Positions 9,801 through 16,432 of a stretch of DNA of 64,000 nucleotides are shown piece after piece; the first letter of the stretch is position 1, and every line of letters starts with the position of its first letter. The translations under genes were made by a program, and so were the position numbers. Under the pieces are notes generated by a model. That model made no database searches and was not told the origin of the DNA. It worked only from the letters and a program-made list of their open reading frames with translations. The stretch is from Sphaerolaimus hirsutus (taxonomy: Eukaryota > Nematoda > Chromadorea > Monhysterida > Sphaerolaimidae): positions 8,447,469-8,511,468 of the forward strand of contig OZ038453.1 in assembly GCA_964036195.1 (NCBI GenBank), read 5' to 3'.

Positions 9801-12240
9801 AAGTAGTAGCATTTGTTGTTGAATAGAATGCCTCCAGTTAGGCAACGGGAAGCTGGGATAGTGAAAGGGTGAGTTTTTTGTGATATCTTGGTAAATTGAA
9901 CGGATTTGCGTATTTAGGATGTGTTGTGTACTCGGATGACATTACGCCGTACATTTGTCCGGAGGAAACACTCCATCATGACGTGATCCCTTTCGTCGCC
10001 ATCGCGTCGTCTTCCTCTTCCTAACGTCATCACTTCAACGTCAGCACGCCTTCCATAAGTTCTCGGCTGGCCGTCTGCCAGCCGAAGACATAACTCCTAT
10101 ATGTTTGTAGAGTATCGTGTCTGCCGAGTATAGTGATGGAAAGGCGAAAGGAAAAATGGCGTCACATGCCAATGGCAACATGCCACTTTCAAAAAATGGC
10201 GCCAGAGAAAATGGCGGCAGCGCCATGGCGCCATTCCATCACTAATGGGGTGATATCAGTGCAGAAAACAAAAACAAATGTAAAATGTCCCCTTTGAATA
10301 TCATCAAACCCGCCTCGAATTTTGTTCGAAATTTCTTCTTGAGAAAAACAAACAAACACATTTTGTGCCCTTACTAAGATTGCCAAAAATCTAAAAATAC
10401 AACCATTTTTCACATTCATGTCACACCAAAACCCTAAAAATCCCACTCACGCCAATTCGGCATGCAAGTAACCCCGGCGCTTTCCTTCTTCGGGTCGCAA
10501 TCGCTCTGCGTCCGCGAACTTCTGGGACAGCGGAAAAGGTTCCTTTCGTCGCCGGTGCACATCAGATTGTCCAGTGCGAAAGTGCGTAGACCGCCGTGAC
10601 CGAACGAGGAACGAGTGTGGCTGGCCATGGCGCCTCTGGTTTGTGGTGTGTGATTGTTAATTACCTACCTGGTAGAGTACCGTATTTCCTCGATTTACCC
10701 CCCCCCCCTTGAATTAACCCCGCCCTCCCTCGAAATACCCCCAGGTGTTTTTGAGCTGGGAAAAAAATAAACCCCCCTCGAAATACCCCACCCCCCCCCC
10801 CTGGAATTATGTACATGATGTATGCAATGGACACAATATATATGTTGGTCGCAGTTTGCATCGTAGCTACACATGTACTAGTTTGTGTAGCGATGGACGT
10901 TGATATGTCCACATATACCCTACTTGGACACGTTGATTACCTGTTTTGGGTATATAAAAGCATACTCATTACTACGAATTTCGTGAAAAATTTCTGACCC
11001 CCCCCCCCCCCGAATAACCCCCCCCCCCCCCGAATAAGCCCACCTCGAAATACCCCCCTCAAAATTTCCACTCTGAAAAAATAAACACCCTGGGGCCTGG
11101 GGATATTTCGAGGAAATACGGTATGTTGAAATACCTAACGTATTTCTTCTAATAGAAGGGCGCCGTCCTATTTTTTCGTCAACTTTTTGCCTGCCGTTCC
11201 ATTGGAGGCTGCCTTTCTATTCCTTTTTTGTTGGTGGAAAAAGTGCCAAAAACTGCGGTTCTATTGAAGGCGCCGTTCAATTGACATTCTATTAGAAGAA
11301 ATATGGTATTCACGGAAGCATTATTACCTATTGGTAAATAGATCGCGGAAAATCAAAATTCCTGTGAGAAAAATACTTGCTTTTACGTTTTCCAGAGCAA
11401 AACTTGAAAAATTACCTACTTTTACGTTTTCTGTGAGAAAAAGTACTGGATATAAAGTTTTCACCAGAAAAAGTACTTCACTCACATTTACACATTTGAA
11501 TAATATGACGTAGGCTCTTTATCCACTGGTCGCAAACAGACTCTGGAAGATAACACCTCACAAGTAATCCACACCAAAACCGACCTTTCAAATCCGAGTT
11601 GCCTGCAAGCCACATGGGCATCATTCGCATCGAAAAAGTCATCGCACACCAGTGCCCAATTTCCATCGTCCCCCTGCACCTCCAAACGGCCCTGTCCGAA
11701 CTTGCCTGATACAATGTTTGGTGTAGAAAGGTTGATGTGGTAAAAGTTGCTGGGTTGAGGGCTGTTGTGGTTAGGCGGGATTAAAAAGCTGGTGTATTTT
11801 TGGTATTTCGTATGCTATTTATCGTGTGGTAATTAATCGTGTCAACACAAAAAATCGACAATGGCGGCCCGCACACTAGTTGACACACGTGTGTCAACTG
11901 GTCCGTGTCAACTCTGATTTCGGCTTTACGTACGTGTCGCAGAACGATGCATGCAAATTCACATCCGACGATGTTTAAAGATAAATATTACGGCAAGTGA
12001 ATCGGAAGATCATTCATCGACACGTGAAGCCGTAATCTGAGTTGACCCAAACCAGTTGACACTTGACACACACGTGTCAACTAGTGTGTGGGCCGCCTAT
12101 AATACCAAAACCGCACCCCCATTAACCTGGGTCGCCACCCCTCAATCTAATCGTCTGTCCACTGGTGGCGCTTCTCTGCAGCCGTGCCAACATGGGGTCC
12201 GGGATACGTTTGCTATTTCGGGACCCATTTGGGGACCCTT
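1..12240 (-). CDS. Mosaic extracellular protein gene, 3' part (SRCR-CTLD-kringle-LDLa-PAN-LDLa-SRCR-LDLa-SRCR)
   Basis: Seventeen minus-strand exons were assembled by hand from conserved modules and GT/AG sites: 12240-12127, 11705-11585, 10635-10451, 9852-9631, 8858-8796, 8176-7996, 6724-6525, 5947-5828, 5018-4930, 4581-4416, 4020-3904, 3556-3409, 2992-2775, 2234-2118, 1566-1412, 785-601 and 31-1. All phases agree and give about 810 codons without a stop, running off the window at base 1. Every module boundary I could place is a phase-1 intron, the usual sign of exon shuffling. The modules are all extracellular and disulfide-rich, so a secreted or cell-surface adhesion, scavenger or protease-associated protein is likely. 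No signal peptide, transmembrane segment or catalytic domain lies in the window. SRCR, kringle, LDLa and PAN modules occur in neurotrypsin-like and DMBT1-like proteins, but I do not recognise this order. The modules are certain as families; the exact exon ends and overall function are inference. Confidence 0.85.
80..585. repeat. Hairpin element with short CATGT-rich units
   Basis: Units such as CATGTAGACCCGGTGGACA on the left recur as inverted copies (TACATGTCCACCGGATC) on the right, around an AT-rich centre at 255-400. It lies in the intron between exons 601-785 and 1-31. It looks like a non-autonomous foldback element; no duplicated target site was identified. Confidence 0.5.
601..785 (-). 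CDS. Exon: SRCR domain c, middle
   Basis: Encodes [11 protein letters not shown], then [20 protein letters not shown]. The donor GGCTA/GTATTT ends in phase 2, so the apparent TAG stop spans the splice site. It joins to C of the next exon, giving Tyr. Confidence 0.85.
829..852. repeat. (TA)n microsatellite
   Basis: An uninterrupted alternating TA run of about 24 bases, just upstream (in gene orientation) of the exon ending at 785. Confidence 0.9.
962..1089. mobile_element. Small palindromic element, TACCRTATTWCCTCGA type
   Basis: Begins TACCATATTACCTCGA and ends TCGAGGTAATACGGTA, inverted ends of about 16 bp around C-rich and G-rich repeats. It is a short copy of the family seen at 5213, 10678 and 12324. 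Confidence 0.7.
1168..1340. mobile_element. Palindromic element, GGGCAGTCCCAAG type
   Basis: The left end reads GGGGGCAGTCCTAAGATCTG and the right end CAGGGCTTGGGACTGGCACC, roughly inverted, with TGTAAAGT-rich inner arms. A better copy lies at 16,986-17,211. Confidence 0.6.
1412..1566 (-). CDS. Exon: SRCR domain c, N-terminal half
   Basis: Encodes [20 protein letters not shown], then [20 protein letters not shown] and K. Acceptor TTTTTCAG (phase 1); donor CTAAG/GTAGGG (phase 0), which joins to VACRMLGYP. Confidence 0.9.
1674..1747 (+). tRNA. tRNA-like cloverleaf (tRNA-derived SINE head or tRNA pseudogene)
   Basis: Folds as a full cloverleaf: acceptor CTCCTGG/CCAGGGC, A-box-like TAGCCCAGTCG, anticodon stem TTCAC/GTGAA, T arm CCGGG-TTCGAGT-CCCGG with B box GGTTCGAGTCC. 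The anticodon loop is AAGATTA, lacking the universal U33 (GAT would be Ile), and the first acceptor pair is C-C. A functional tRNA is therefore unlikely. It lies in an intron of the mosaic gene. Confidence 0.6.
2118..2234 (-). CDS. Exon: LDL-receptor class A module 3
   Basis: A 117-nt phase 1-1 exon, the same length as LDLa module 2: [20 protein letters not shown], then [17 protein letters not shown]. Six cysteines; NRNDE replaces the usual DxSDE. Acceptor CAACAG; donor GATG/GTTTGT followed by a C-run on the plus strand. Longer shadow frames cover it. Confidence 0.85.
2398..2703. mobile_element. Palindromic element, TACCGTATTTGCTTGAAT type
   Basis: Starts ACCGTATTTGCTTGAATAG and ends CTATTCAAGC-like ATTCAAGCAAGTATGGTA. 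Arms contain repeated TTGAATAATTCCCCC units; the centre is AT-rich. It lies in the intron between SRCR b and LDLa 3. Confidence 0.75.
2775..2992 (-). CDS. Exon: SRCR domain b, C-terminal half
   Basis: Encodes [18 protein letters not shown], then [17 protein letters not shown], completing a six-cysteine group-A SRCR. The donor at GAAG/GTTGGA (phase 1) keeps the last cysteine. An earlier GTACGC donor is also phase 1 but would drop it, so the later site is preferred. The acceptor follows a long C-run. Confidence 0.85.
3050..3331. mobile_element. Palindromic element, TACCGTATTTGCTTGAAT type
   Basis: Ends are TATTGTATTTGCTTGAATAA and TTCAAGCAAATACGATAT. G-run arms carry the repeated (A/T)ATTATTCAAGGGGG unit. 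It lies in the intron inside SRCR domain b. Confidence 0.7.
3409..3556 (-). CDS. Exon: SRCR domain b, N-terminal half
   Basis: Encodes [19 protein letters not shown] then [20 protein letters not shown], a canonical SRCR start. Acceptor TGCACAG (phase 1); donor TTTAG/GTGAGT (phase 2), joining to the next exon to give LGFSSAT. Confidence 0.92.
3600..3875. mobile_element. Palindromic element, CCAGTTCCGCAA type (diverged)
   Basis: GAGAAGTGARA units on the left are inverted as TTTCACTTCTC units on the right, ending TTGCGGAATTGGCAC. It belongs to the family with GGGGCCAGTTCCGCAA ends. It lies in the intron between LDLa 2 and SRCR b. Confidence 0.55.
3904..4020 (-). CDS. Exon: LDL-receptor class A module 2
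   Basis: A 117-nt phase 1-1 exon: [34 protein letters not shown]. It is a textbook LDLa with an intact calcium-binding DGSDE. Acceptor ACCGCAG; donor TGTA/GTGAGT. Confidence 0.93.
4030..4335. mobile_element. Decayed C-run hairpin element
   Basis: CTCAAAAAAGCCCCCCCCCT and CCCCTCAAATGACTCCCC units flank an AT-rich centre. It resembles the TACCGTATTT families but its ends are eroded. Confidence 0.4.
4416..4581 (-). CDS. Exon: PAN/apple domain, second part
   Basis: Reads [19 protein letters not shown], then NSALCILS and NYYELKG, matching the PAN pattern CAxxC...CxAF...CxL...YxLK, with four core cysteines. Acceptor CATTCAG (phase 0); donor GGCAG/GTGGTAAG (phase 1). Confidence 0.82.
4641..4914. 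mobile_element. Palindromic element, CCAGTTCCGCAA type
   Basis: Ends GGGGCCAATTCCGCAAAAAG and CTTTTTGCGAAATTGGCCCC are near-perfect inverted repeats, with GAAGTGAAAAG-type inner units. It lies in the intron splitting the PAN domain. Confidence 0.8.
4930..5018 (-). CDS. Exon: PAN/apple domain, first part
   Basis: Encodes [20 protein letters not shown] then WEFVPHPQG, the N-terminal strands of a PAN/apple domain. Acceptor ATCGCAG at phase 1; donor AAGGG/GTTTGT at phase 0, which fits the next exon's CAQRC. The call rests on that join. Confidence 0.72.
5063..5790. mobile_element. TACCGTATTTG-type element carrying a nested insertion
   Basis: Left end TACCGTATTTGCGCGAATAA, right end ATTCAAGCAAATACGGTA. 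The right arm (5664-5775) has eight tandem 16-17-bp units of the form GAATTATTCAAGAGGGG. A second element (5213-5597) sits at a TA in its centre. It lies in the intron between LDLa 1 and PAN. Confidence 0.8.
5213..5597. mobile_element. TACCGTATTTCCTCGA-type element nested in 5063-5790
   Basis: Inverted ends TACCGTATTTCCTCGAAAT and ATTTCGAGGAAATACGGTA. Comparison with the uninterrupted relative at 2398-2703 puts the insertion at one TA, now on both sides, so a TA target duplication is supported. Confidence 0.82.
5828..5947 (-). CDS. Exon: LDL-receptor class A module 1
   Basis: A single phase 1-1 exon encodes one LDLa module: [34 protein letters not shown]. It has six cysteines and a calcium-cage DxxxDE with Arg at the usual Ser. 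Acceptor CTCACAG; donor TGCA/GTGCGT. Confidence 0.9.
6109..6230. repeat. GGCGCC-rich short repeat
   Basis: GCGATGGACCGTGGCACC through GGCGCTTTTCCATAAC, related to copies near 10,132, 35,165, 37,845 and 63,265 (GTGATGGAAA and GGCGCCAGCGCC motifs). A non-autonomous repeat; its class is not resolved. Confidence 0.5.
6385..6502. mobile_element. Hairpin element, TTCTAATAGAAGGGC type
   Basis: CATATTTCTTCCAACAGAAG opens and TTCTATTAGAACAAATACGG closes. Between them are repeats of GTTCTATTGGAGGTGCC. Related copies lie at 11,135 and 12,803. It abuts the donor of the kringle exon. Confidence 0.55.
6525..6724 (-). CDS. Exon: kringle domain, main part
   Basis: Contains [17 protein letters not shown], then [19 protein letters not shown] and FDRCDIPEC, the kringle signature NYCRNPD...PWC and closing cysteines. 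With the [11 protein letters not shown] start from the preceding exon the six-cysteine kringle is complete. Acceptor TTCACAG (phase 2); donor ATTG/GTGAGT (phase 1). Confidence 0.92.
6972..7947. mobile_element. Palindromic element with TTGACACA arms, split by a hAT-like insertion
   Basis: Outer ends CGGCCCGTACATGAGTTGAC and GTTAACTGGTATGTGGGCC. The inner arms (about 7800-7915) contain a near-perfect inverted repeat of GATTTCGGCTTCACGTGTCG. An uninterrupted relative is at 11,863-12,097. The 7002-7791 insertion splits the left arm. The whole lies in the intron inside the kringle. Confidence 0.78.
7002..7791. mobile_element. hAT-like non-autonomous transposon with 8-bp target duplication
   Basis: Starts CAGAGTTGCGAAAGTGTATT and ends AATACCGGTATTTTAACAACTCTG. 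CATGTGTG occurs immediately before (6994-7001) and after (7792-7799). Ends of CAGAG form and an 8-bp duplication fit the hAT superfamily. No transposase is present. Confidence 0.85.
7996..8176 (-). CDS. Exon: end of C-type lectin domain plus start of kringle
   Basis: Encodes [10 protein letters not shown]...[18 protein letters not shown], the end of the CTLD with its last two conserved cysteines, then a short linker and [11 protein letters not shown], the first cysteine and GxGxxY of a kringle. Donor TATAG/GTTGGG (phase 2) joins exactly to the main kringle exon. The canonical WND calcium motif is WDA here. Confidence 0.82.
8295..8490. mobile_element. Palindromic element, CCAGTTCCGCAA type
   Basis: GAGGCCAGTTCCCAAGTGC at the left, CTTGCGGAACTGGCCCC at the right, with TTTTTACTTTAC arms. 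It is directly followed by a CAGAGTTGTTAAAAGTACTG end of a hAT-like element (8488-8655), whose other end is not clear. Confidence 0.6.
8796..8858 (-). CDS. Exon: C-type lectin-like domain, centre
   Basis: A 63-nt exon between TTTCAG and GTGAGT, phase 1 at both ends. It encodes [21 protein letters not shown], the WxW...W..G core of a CTLD. The glycine is followed by YSP from the next exon in place of the EPN or QPD sugar-binding triplet. Confidence 0.82.
9178..9592. mobile_element. GGGCAGTCC-type element with a nested CCAGTTCCGCAA palindrome
   Basis: The outer arms, with GACCCAGTAAAATGTAAAAT and ACATTTTACAGGGTC-like units, are interrupted at 9358-9580 by a palindrome ending GGGGCCAGTTCCGCAAGTGG and CCACTTGCGGAACCGGC. 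It lies upstream of the first CTLD exon's donor. Confidence 0.55.
9631..9852 (-). CDS. Exon: C-type lectin-like domain, first part
   Basis: The open frame reads [19 protein letters not shown], then [13 protein letters not shown] and [20 protein letters not shown]. This is the standard CTLD opening: a first cysteine pair, then a Wxx-like AxxxC helix and a LAVI-SxxMxxFL strand-helix. Acceptor TCCCAG and donor AATC/GTGGGT are both phase 1. The frame is easily missed because longer shadow frames overlap it. Confidence 0.85.
10125..10245. repeat. TAGTGATGGAA hairpin repeat
   Basis: TAGTGATGGAAAGGCG at the left and CGCCATTCCATCACTA at the right form an inverted pair around AATGGCG units. It belongs to the GGCGCC-rich repeat group. 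Confidence 0.55.
10451..10635 (-). CDS. Exon: SRCR domain a, C-terminal half
   Basis: Holds [16 protein letters not shown], then QSDC and ESAGVTC, the last four cysteines of a group-A SRCR domain (six cysteines in all). Acceptor ACCAG; donor TTGGC/GTGAGT at phase 1. The exon end coincides with the module end. Confidence 0.88.
10678..11123. mobile_element. TACCGTATTTCCTCGA-type element, 446 bp
   Basis: Ends TACCGTATTTCCTCGATTT and ATTTCGAGGAAATACGGTA, with long C-runs in the arms. The inner 10,811-10,990 segment (TACATGATGTATGCAATG region) is shared, inverted, with the copy at 41,188-41,562. It lies in the intron of SRCR a. Confidence 0.85.
11135..11308. mobile_element. Hairpin element, TTCTAATAGAAGGGC type
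   Basis: AACGTATTTCTTCTAATAGA opens and TCTATTAGAAGAAATATGG closes. CCGTTCCATTGGAGG units repeat between. It lies directly beside the preceding element. Confidence 0.65.
11585..11705 (-). CDS. Exon: SRCR domain a, middle
   Basis: Translates as [11 protein letters not shown] then [20 protein letters not shown], the hallmark centre of a group-A SRCR domain (WxxVCDD, [14 protein letters not shown]). Acceptor ATCAG at phase 1; donor GAAAG/GTCGG at phase 2. It joins in frame to its neighbours on both sides. Confidence 0.88.
11863..12097. mobile_element. Palindromic element with TTGACACACGTGTG arms
   Basis: Ends GGCGGCCCGCACACTAGTTG and CAACTAGTGTGTGGGCCGCC are perfect or near-perfect inverted repeats. 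The inner arms include GATTTCGGCTTTACG and CGTGAAGCCGTAATC. It lies in the first intron of SRCR a. Confidence 0.85.
12127..12240 (-). CDS. Exon: start of SRCR domain a
   Basis: The exon ends [12 protein letters not shown], the first strand of an SRCR domain, at a CCAG/GTTAAT donor (phase 1). The 3' splice site is uncertain. AG at 12241-12242 gives a phase-1 start after a pyrimidine-rich tract; 12253 or 12175 would also keep the frame. Residues upstream of the SRCR strand resemble a linker. No further 5' exon was found. Confidence 0.6.
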
Positions 12241-12323
12241 CTGAGTGGGTGCACTGGGAAAAGAATGGTGGTGGGTTTTTTGGGTAGTGAATGAGTGAGC
12301 GAGGAGCATTTAACTGAATAGTA

Positions 12324-12758
12324 TACCGTATTTCCTCGAAATACCCCCAGGGGGTTTATTTTTTCAGAGTAGAAATTTTGAGGGGGTATTTCGAGGGGGG
12401 GCTTATTCGAGGGGGGGGTTATTATTTCGTCAGAACTTTTCGGGAAAGTCATACTAAAGAAGACGCTTTTACATACCTCAAACCGGTAATAAACGTGACC
12501 AAATAGACATATAAGGAAATAAACGTATAAGGACACAACAGGGACGTAAACGTATATCGCTACACAAACTAGCGTATACGCATAACTGCGATGCAAAATG
12601 GTCGCAACAAATACATCATGTTCCTCCCATACATGATGTACCTTACTACAGAGGGGGGGTATTTCGAGGGGGTTTATTTTTTCTTCAGCTCTAAAACACC
12701 TGGGGGTATTTCGAGGGGGGGTTAATTCAATGGGGGGGTATTTCGAGGAAATACGGTA
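12324..12758. mobile_element. TACCGTATTTCCTCGA-type element, 435 bp
   Basis: Ends TACCGTATTTCCTCGAAAT and ATTTCGAGGAAATACGGTA, with repeated GGGTATTTCGAGGGGGG units. The centre resembles the copies at 10,678 and 41,188. Confidence 0.85.
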
Positions 12759-12802
12759 GACTAGTTTTCATATAAATGTAAGTGTAGTTTTCAAATTCTC
12801 AG

Positions 12803-12930
12803 GTACCGTATTTCTTCTAATGCTAATGGAATGGGCTACCTCCTGTAGATGGTACCCCCAATAGAAGGGCAGCTTTTGGCAAGTTTTTGCGCTCACAAAG
12901 AATAGAATGGCACCTTCCAATGAACGGTAA
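12803..12930. mobile_element. Partial hairpin element, TTCTAATAGAAGGGC type
   Basis: Starts TACCGTATTTCTTCTAATG; AATAGAAGGGCAGC and AATAGAATGGCACC units follow. The right end is eroded. Confidence 0.45.
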
Positions 12931-14100
12931 GTAGAAATTACATTTGACGAGTGTCAAAAAACAAAAATGTAACAATATAATGACTACCTACAAAGCATAC
13001 AAGTAGGTATCGATATCAAATTTATTATTGATGCTGTAAAACTATTGTTGTAAACACCATGGTTAAATGTAAATTGTGTGGAAAAATTGCTGAAAAAATA
13101 TAATGGCAGCACTGAAAATACCGGTATTTCAACGGTATTTCAATATTTATCCTTTTTTGTAATTTTGCACTGGTAAATTTTATACTATTTTCACGTTTTT
13201 TACACTTTTTAGCAATGACAATAACTCACAAAAAATATTGACAGCAGTGTGCGCAAGACGGCACTGGTCCAGTGCATTTTTCAATGAAATTATTCATGGA
13301 AACATGAGGTCTAAACACACTGCAGATATTGTATTAGCACCGAAATAATTTGAGGTGTAAGGTTTAGATTAGAAATCTAGGCTCATTTCTAAAACTCTGA
13401 TGAGAATAGAATAGAATAGTAAGTTGACCTGAGAAGAAATTGTATTGTTTGTTCAAAACACTTCCTAACATCACTGTGTAAACAAACATACTTACAGCTA
13501 CTGACAAAAGGTCTCTATGTAGAGAAGAAAAAACTAAATGTCCAAATGTTGTGTTTGATTACACAATGTAGTGCCTCACTGCCACTGGTTTTTATCTGTC
13601 AACATCATGTGGAATTCTCAAAATATATTTGGCAGTGTTCCAAGCAAATACATTTGACTTTGCAAACATGATTGCTAAACTATTTACAAGAGGTTGTGTT
13701 AACTTAACTATGAATGAAATGTGTCAGACAAAAAGTGGAACCAACATTTTCATGATTTTTAAATTGCACTAACACATAGCAGTGATCGGTACCTTTGGAA
13801 TGAGTTTCTATGGTGAATGAAACTGGTGAGTGAGAATGATGGATGACACTAAATATTATTGAAAGGAAACATCCCAACAAAATGCACATGGAGCATATAG
13901 AGCACCACTGACCAAATCAACAACCATGGAATAACAAATGGTACAAATTTTGCATAAAAATGACCCATATGCATGCACAAAATTAAGCAAGGAATGCAAT
14001 CCCACTTCAGAGATTCTGGATGTCTAATCCTAATGTTTGCAATGATTCATTGCCCACAATCAGTTTTAACCCCCCCACATTCTCCTATACCATAGTAATT
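12931..14100. other. No gene seen
   Basis: AT-rich sequence with scattered stops on both strands and no recognised module. A polypyrimidine tract, AG and GTAAGTATG donor on the minus strand (about 13,491-13,516) would bound a 19-nt microexon, but nothing supports it. This stretch is intron or intergenic DNA. Confidence 0.5.
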
Positions 14101-14262
14101 TTGTATTATTCATTACCTCGCCATATAAGGTGAGTGCTATTTTTTTTAAATAATAATTTTCCAACTAGACTTCAGTTCTGTTTCTTTTTTATGTTCGTAT
14201 ATTGTACCCATGACTTGTAGAGCCAGCCGCGGTATGTGTGTTAAATAAATAAATAAATGATG
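14100..14262 (+). repeat. Possible 3' end of a non-LTR retrotransposon
   Basis: Ends in TTAAATAAATAAATAAATGA after a moderately GC-rich stretch (GCCAGCCGCGGTATG). A (TAAA)n-like tail is typical of LINE or SINE 3' ends. No coding remnant is attached. Confidence 0.35.
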
Positions 14263-14501
14263 TCTCTCAAGTAATATATCTACTGTGGATACTGCACTGG
14301 TGGCCAGCTAGTCTCAAAATATCTGTCTCTTGTGGAAATATACAGAATCCATAAATTTCTCTGCTTTGTATGAAGCATTAATGTACAAAAATATATGTGT
14401 GCATTATCCAGACCATTTTTGTGCTTTCAACCATATTCACATTCAAGAATTCACACAGGTTAAATATTCTTCTCAGTCACTTATGGATGCACATTCAAAC
14501 T

Positions 14502-14652
14502 CTGTAAAATGTAAAATGTCATGCAAAGTGTCAACTGCATGTAAAATTACAACTTTTTATGATTTATTTCTGCTCATTTGACATTTTAAATGATTTTTGG
14601 CACTTTGCATGGAATTTGGCATTTTACAGTGTCTTGGAGAGGCCCCTGATTG
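14502..14652. mobile_element. Decayed GGGCAGTCC/TGTAAAATG-type palindrome
   Basis: CTGTAAAATGTAAAATGTCA on the left is inverted as CATTTTACAGTGTC-like units on the right (TTTGGCATTTTACAG), as in the elements at 1168, 9178 and 16,986. Confidence 0.45.
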
Positions 14653-14884
14653 ACATGAACACTAGAATTTTTAACATTAAAATTGTATACAGTATTCATG
14701 TAAATTAAAGTTTGTTGTTTCTGGTGGTTCCATTTACTTTTTGACATGCTGTAGATGTAAATATTTACTTAGATGATATGAATCAAAGTATGTCACTCCA
14801 ATGGAGTGATAAACGGAAAAGCTCTTAATCCGCTTTAATTATTATATGGCCACATTTTAACACAAAAACCATCCAAATAGGAAT

Positions 14885-15100
14885 ATGTTCTGTATCCTAA
14901 ATAAATATTTAGCACTCATCCAAGTTTACACAAGCGTCATGGCGCAATGTGTAAACACTGCGGCAGTAAATACAGAAACATGGAACTTAATAAATACATT
15001 ACTCACGTGTGGTAAAGGAATGGAAACTAATAAAAACTGGTCCCTGGTTAAAACTCAAATGGGGGGCACATTTCATTTCCATGATCTTTACGAAACATAG
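14885..15100 (+). CDS. Uncertain plus-strand open frame
   Basis: A 71-codon frame, with an internal start at about 14,939 (MAQCVNTAAVNTETW) and TAG followed by GTAAAT at its end. The composition looks more protein-like than the surroundings (two Trp, three Cys). There is no homology I recognise, no partner exon and no strong acceptor. It may be chance. Confidence 0.2.
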   Translation: MFCILNKYLALIQVYTSVMAQCVNTAAVNTETWNLINTLLTCGKGMETNKNWSLVKTQMGGTFHFHDLYET

Positions 15101-15617
15101 GTAAATATAATACTAGTTGTTACACTTGTTAGCAGTTACATAATTGCAGACAGACGGTATAAAAAAAAACAGGAATAGAGGATTTATACTAGGTACCATA
15201 TATTTATGTATCTAATGAATATTAGCATGGAGGATTGCGTGACCATTTAAGATAAACATTGAAAATTAAACTTGTATAAAGCATAGAATACACGGTCTGT
15301 CATGTAAAAGCTATACTGTGGATTCCTATAGTAACACTCATGCAGTCAAAAAATACAGTTGGGGAAACTACACATGCACAAAAATGCAGTATCTCCCACA
15401 CCCACACAACAGTTTATATTGCAATAAGTTCGCTACCAAATGAGTACAATTCACATTTTGTATTCCTTGTGCTCTTGCTTCAAATCATCAAATCGATAAG
15501 AAATAAATCTAAACAAATGGGCTATTATTCCTCTAAAAAATATCACGTTTGAGTAAAATTTATTCTTTTACTTACCAGACGGGAAACTATTTATTTTTTC
15601 AACATTCTTTAAATTTA

Positions 15618-16432
15618 CAGAGTTGTTAGAATTACTGAACTTTTTTAAAAGTATATGTAAACGTAAAGTATTTATTTTTTACTCACCACAAAGTTACGAA
15701 AACGTAAAATACGTATTTTTTACTCGTACGCACGCGTAAATGTGAGTACAAATTTTTTCCCATTAAAATGCAAAAGCGAGCACTGTTCTTCATAGAATAT
15801 GTAGAACTGGGTACGTTTTTGAAATACAACCCTCAAAATGGCCCTACGAATTAAATAATTGACCCCCTGTCGAAAGCTCCCCCCCCCAAATTGAACGTAA
15901 ATGGAACGTAAATATTAAAACCTTCAGTTTGTGTTCTGTGAAATGCAGAACACATGTTTAAACAATGACCAAGTCGCGTTAGAACAGAGTATATACTATC
16001 TATATTTACATACATATATATGTAAGTCAATAAAAATACTCTTATACATGGATCTTAACATACGTTGTTGCATTTTTCTACCTCAGCGTATGTTACAAAG
16101 AACGAATTAGTGCTGAGAGTTCTGAAAAATTCTGGCGAAATAAAAAAAACCCTCGAAATACCTGCCCTTGTTTCACTCCCCTCAAATTTTTCACTATAAA
16201 ACAATCACTCCCAGGGGTATTTCGAGGAAATATAGTAAATTGCAGCGTAGTCACCTTATAAATATGTGCCAAATTAAATTCACAGAAATACATTTTCTTT
16301 ACGCGTATGCCTCAAAAATGTACGCGTACATGTGAGTACGTTACTTTTTTAAAAAGTATATGTAAACGTATTTACCGCGTACTCGCGTACGCGTATTTTT
16401 CGAGTAAACGTACGTACCTTTGAACAACTCTG
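15618..16432. mobile_element. hAT-like non-autonomous transposon, 815 bp, 8-bp target duplication
   Basis: Starts CAGAGTTGTTAGAATTACTG and ends TACCTTTGAACAACTCTG. TAAATTTA flanks it on both sides (15610-15617 and 16433-16440). The arms carry GTAAACGTAAAGT repeats. A remnant of a TATTTCGAGG-type element lies within (about 15,810-16,237). No transposase. Confidence 0.87.

Noticed and set aside
13491-13516. Possible 19-nt microexon with strong minus-strand splice sites
   Set aside because: A pyrimidine tract, ATAG and GTAAGTATG are present, but such a short exon cannot be supported without transcript data.
14885-15100. Plus-strand 71-codon frame as a confident gene
   Set aside because: Composition is suggestive but there is no homology, no acceptor and no partner exon; listed only at low confidence.
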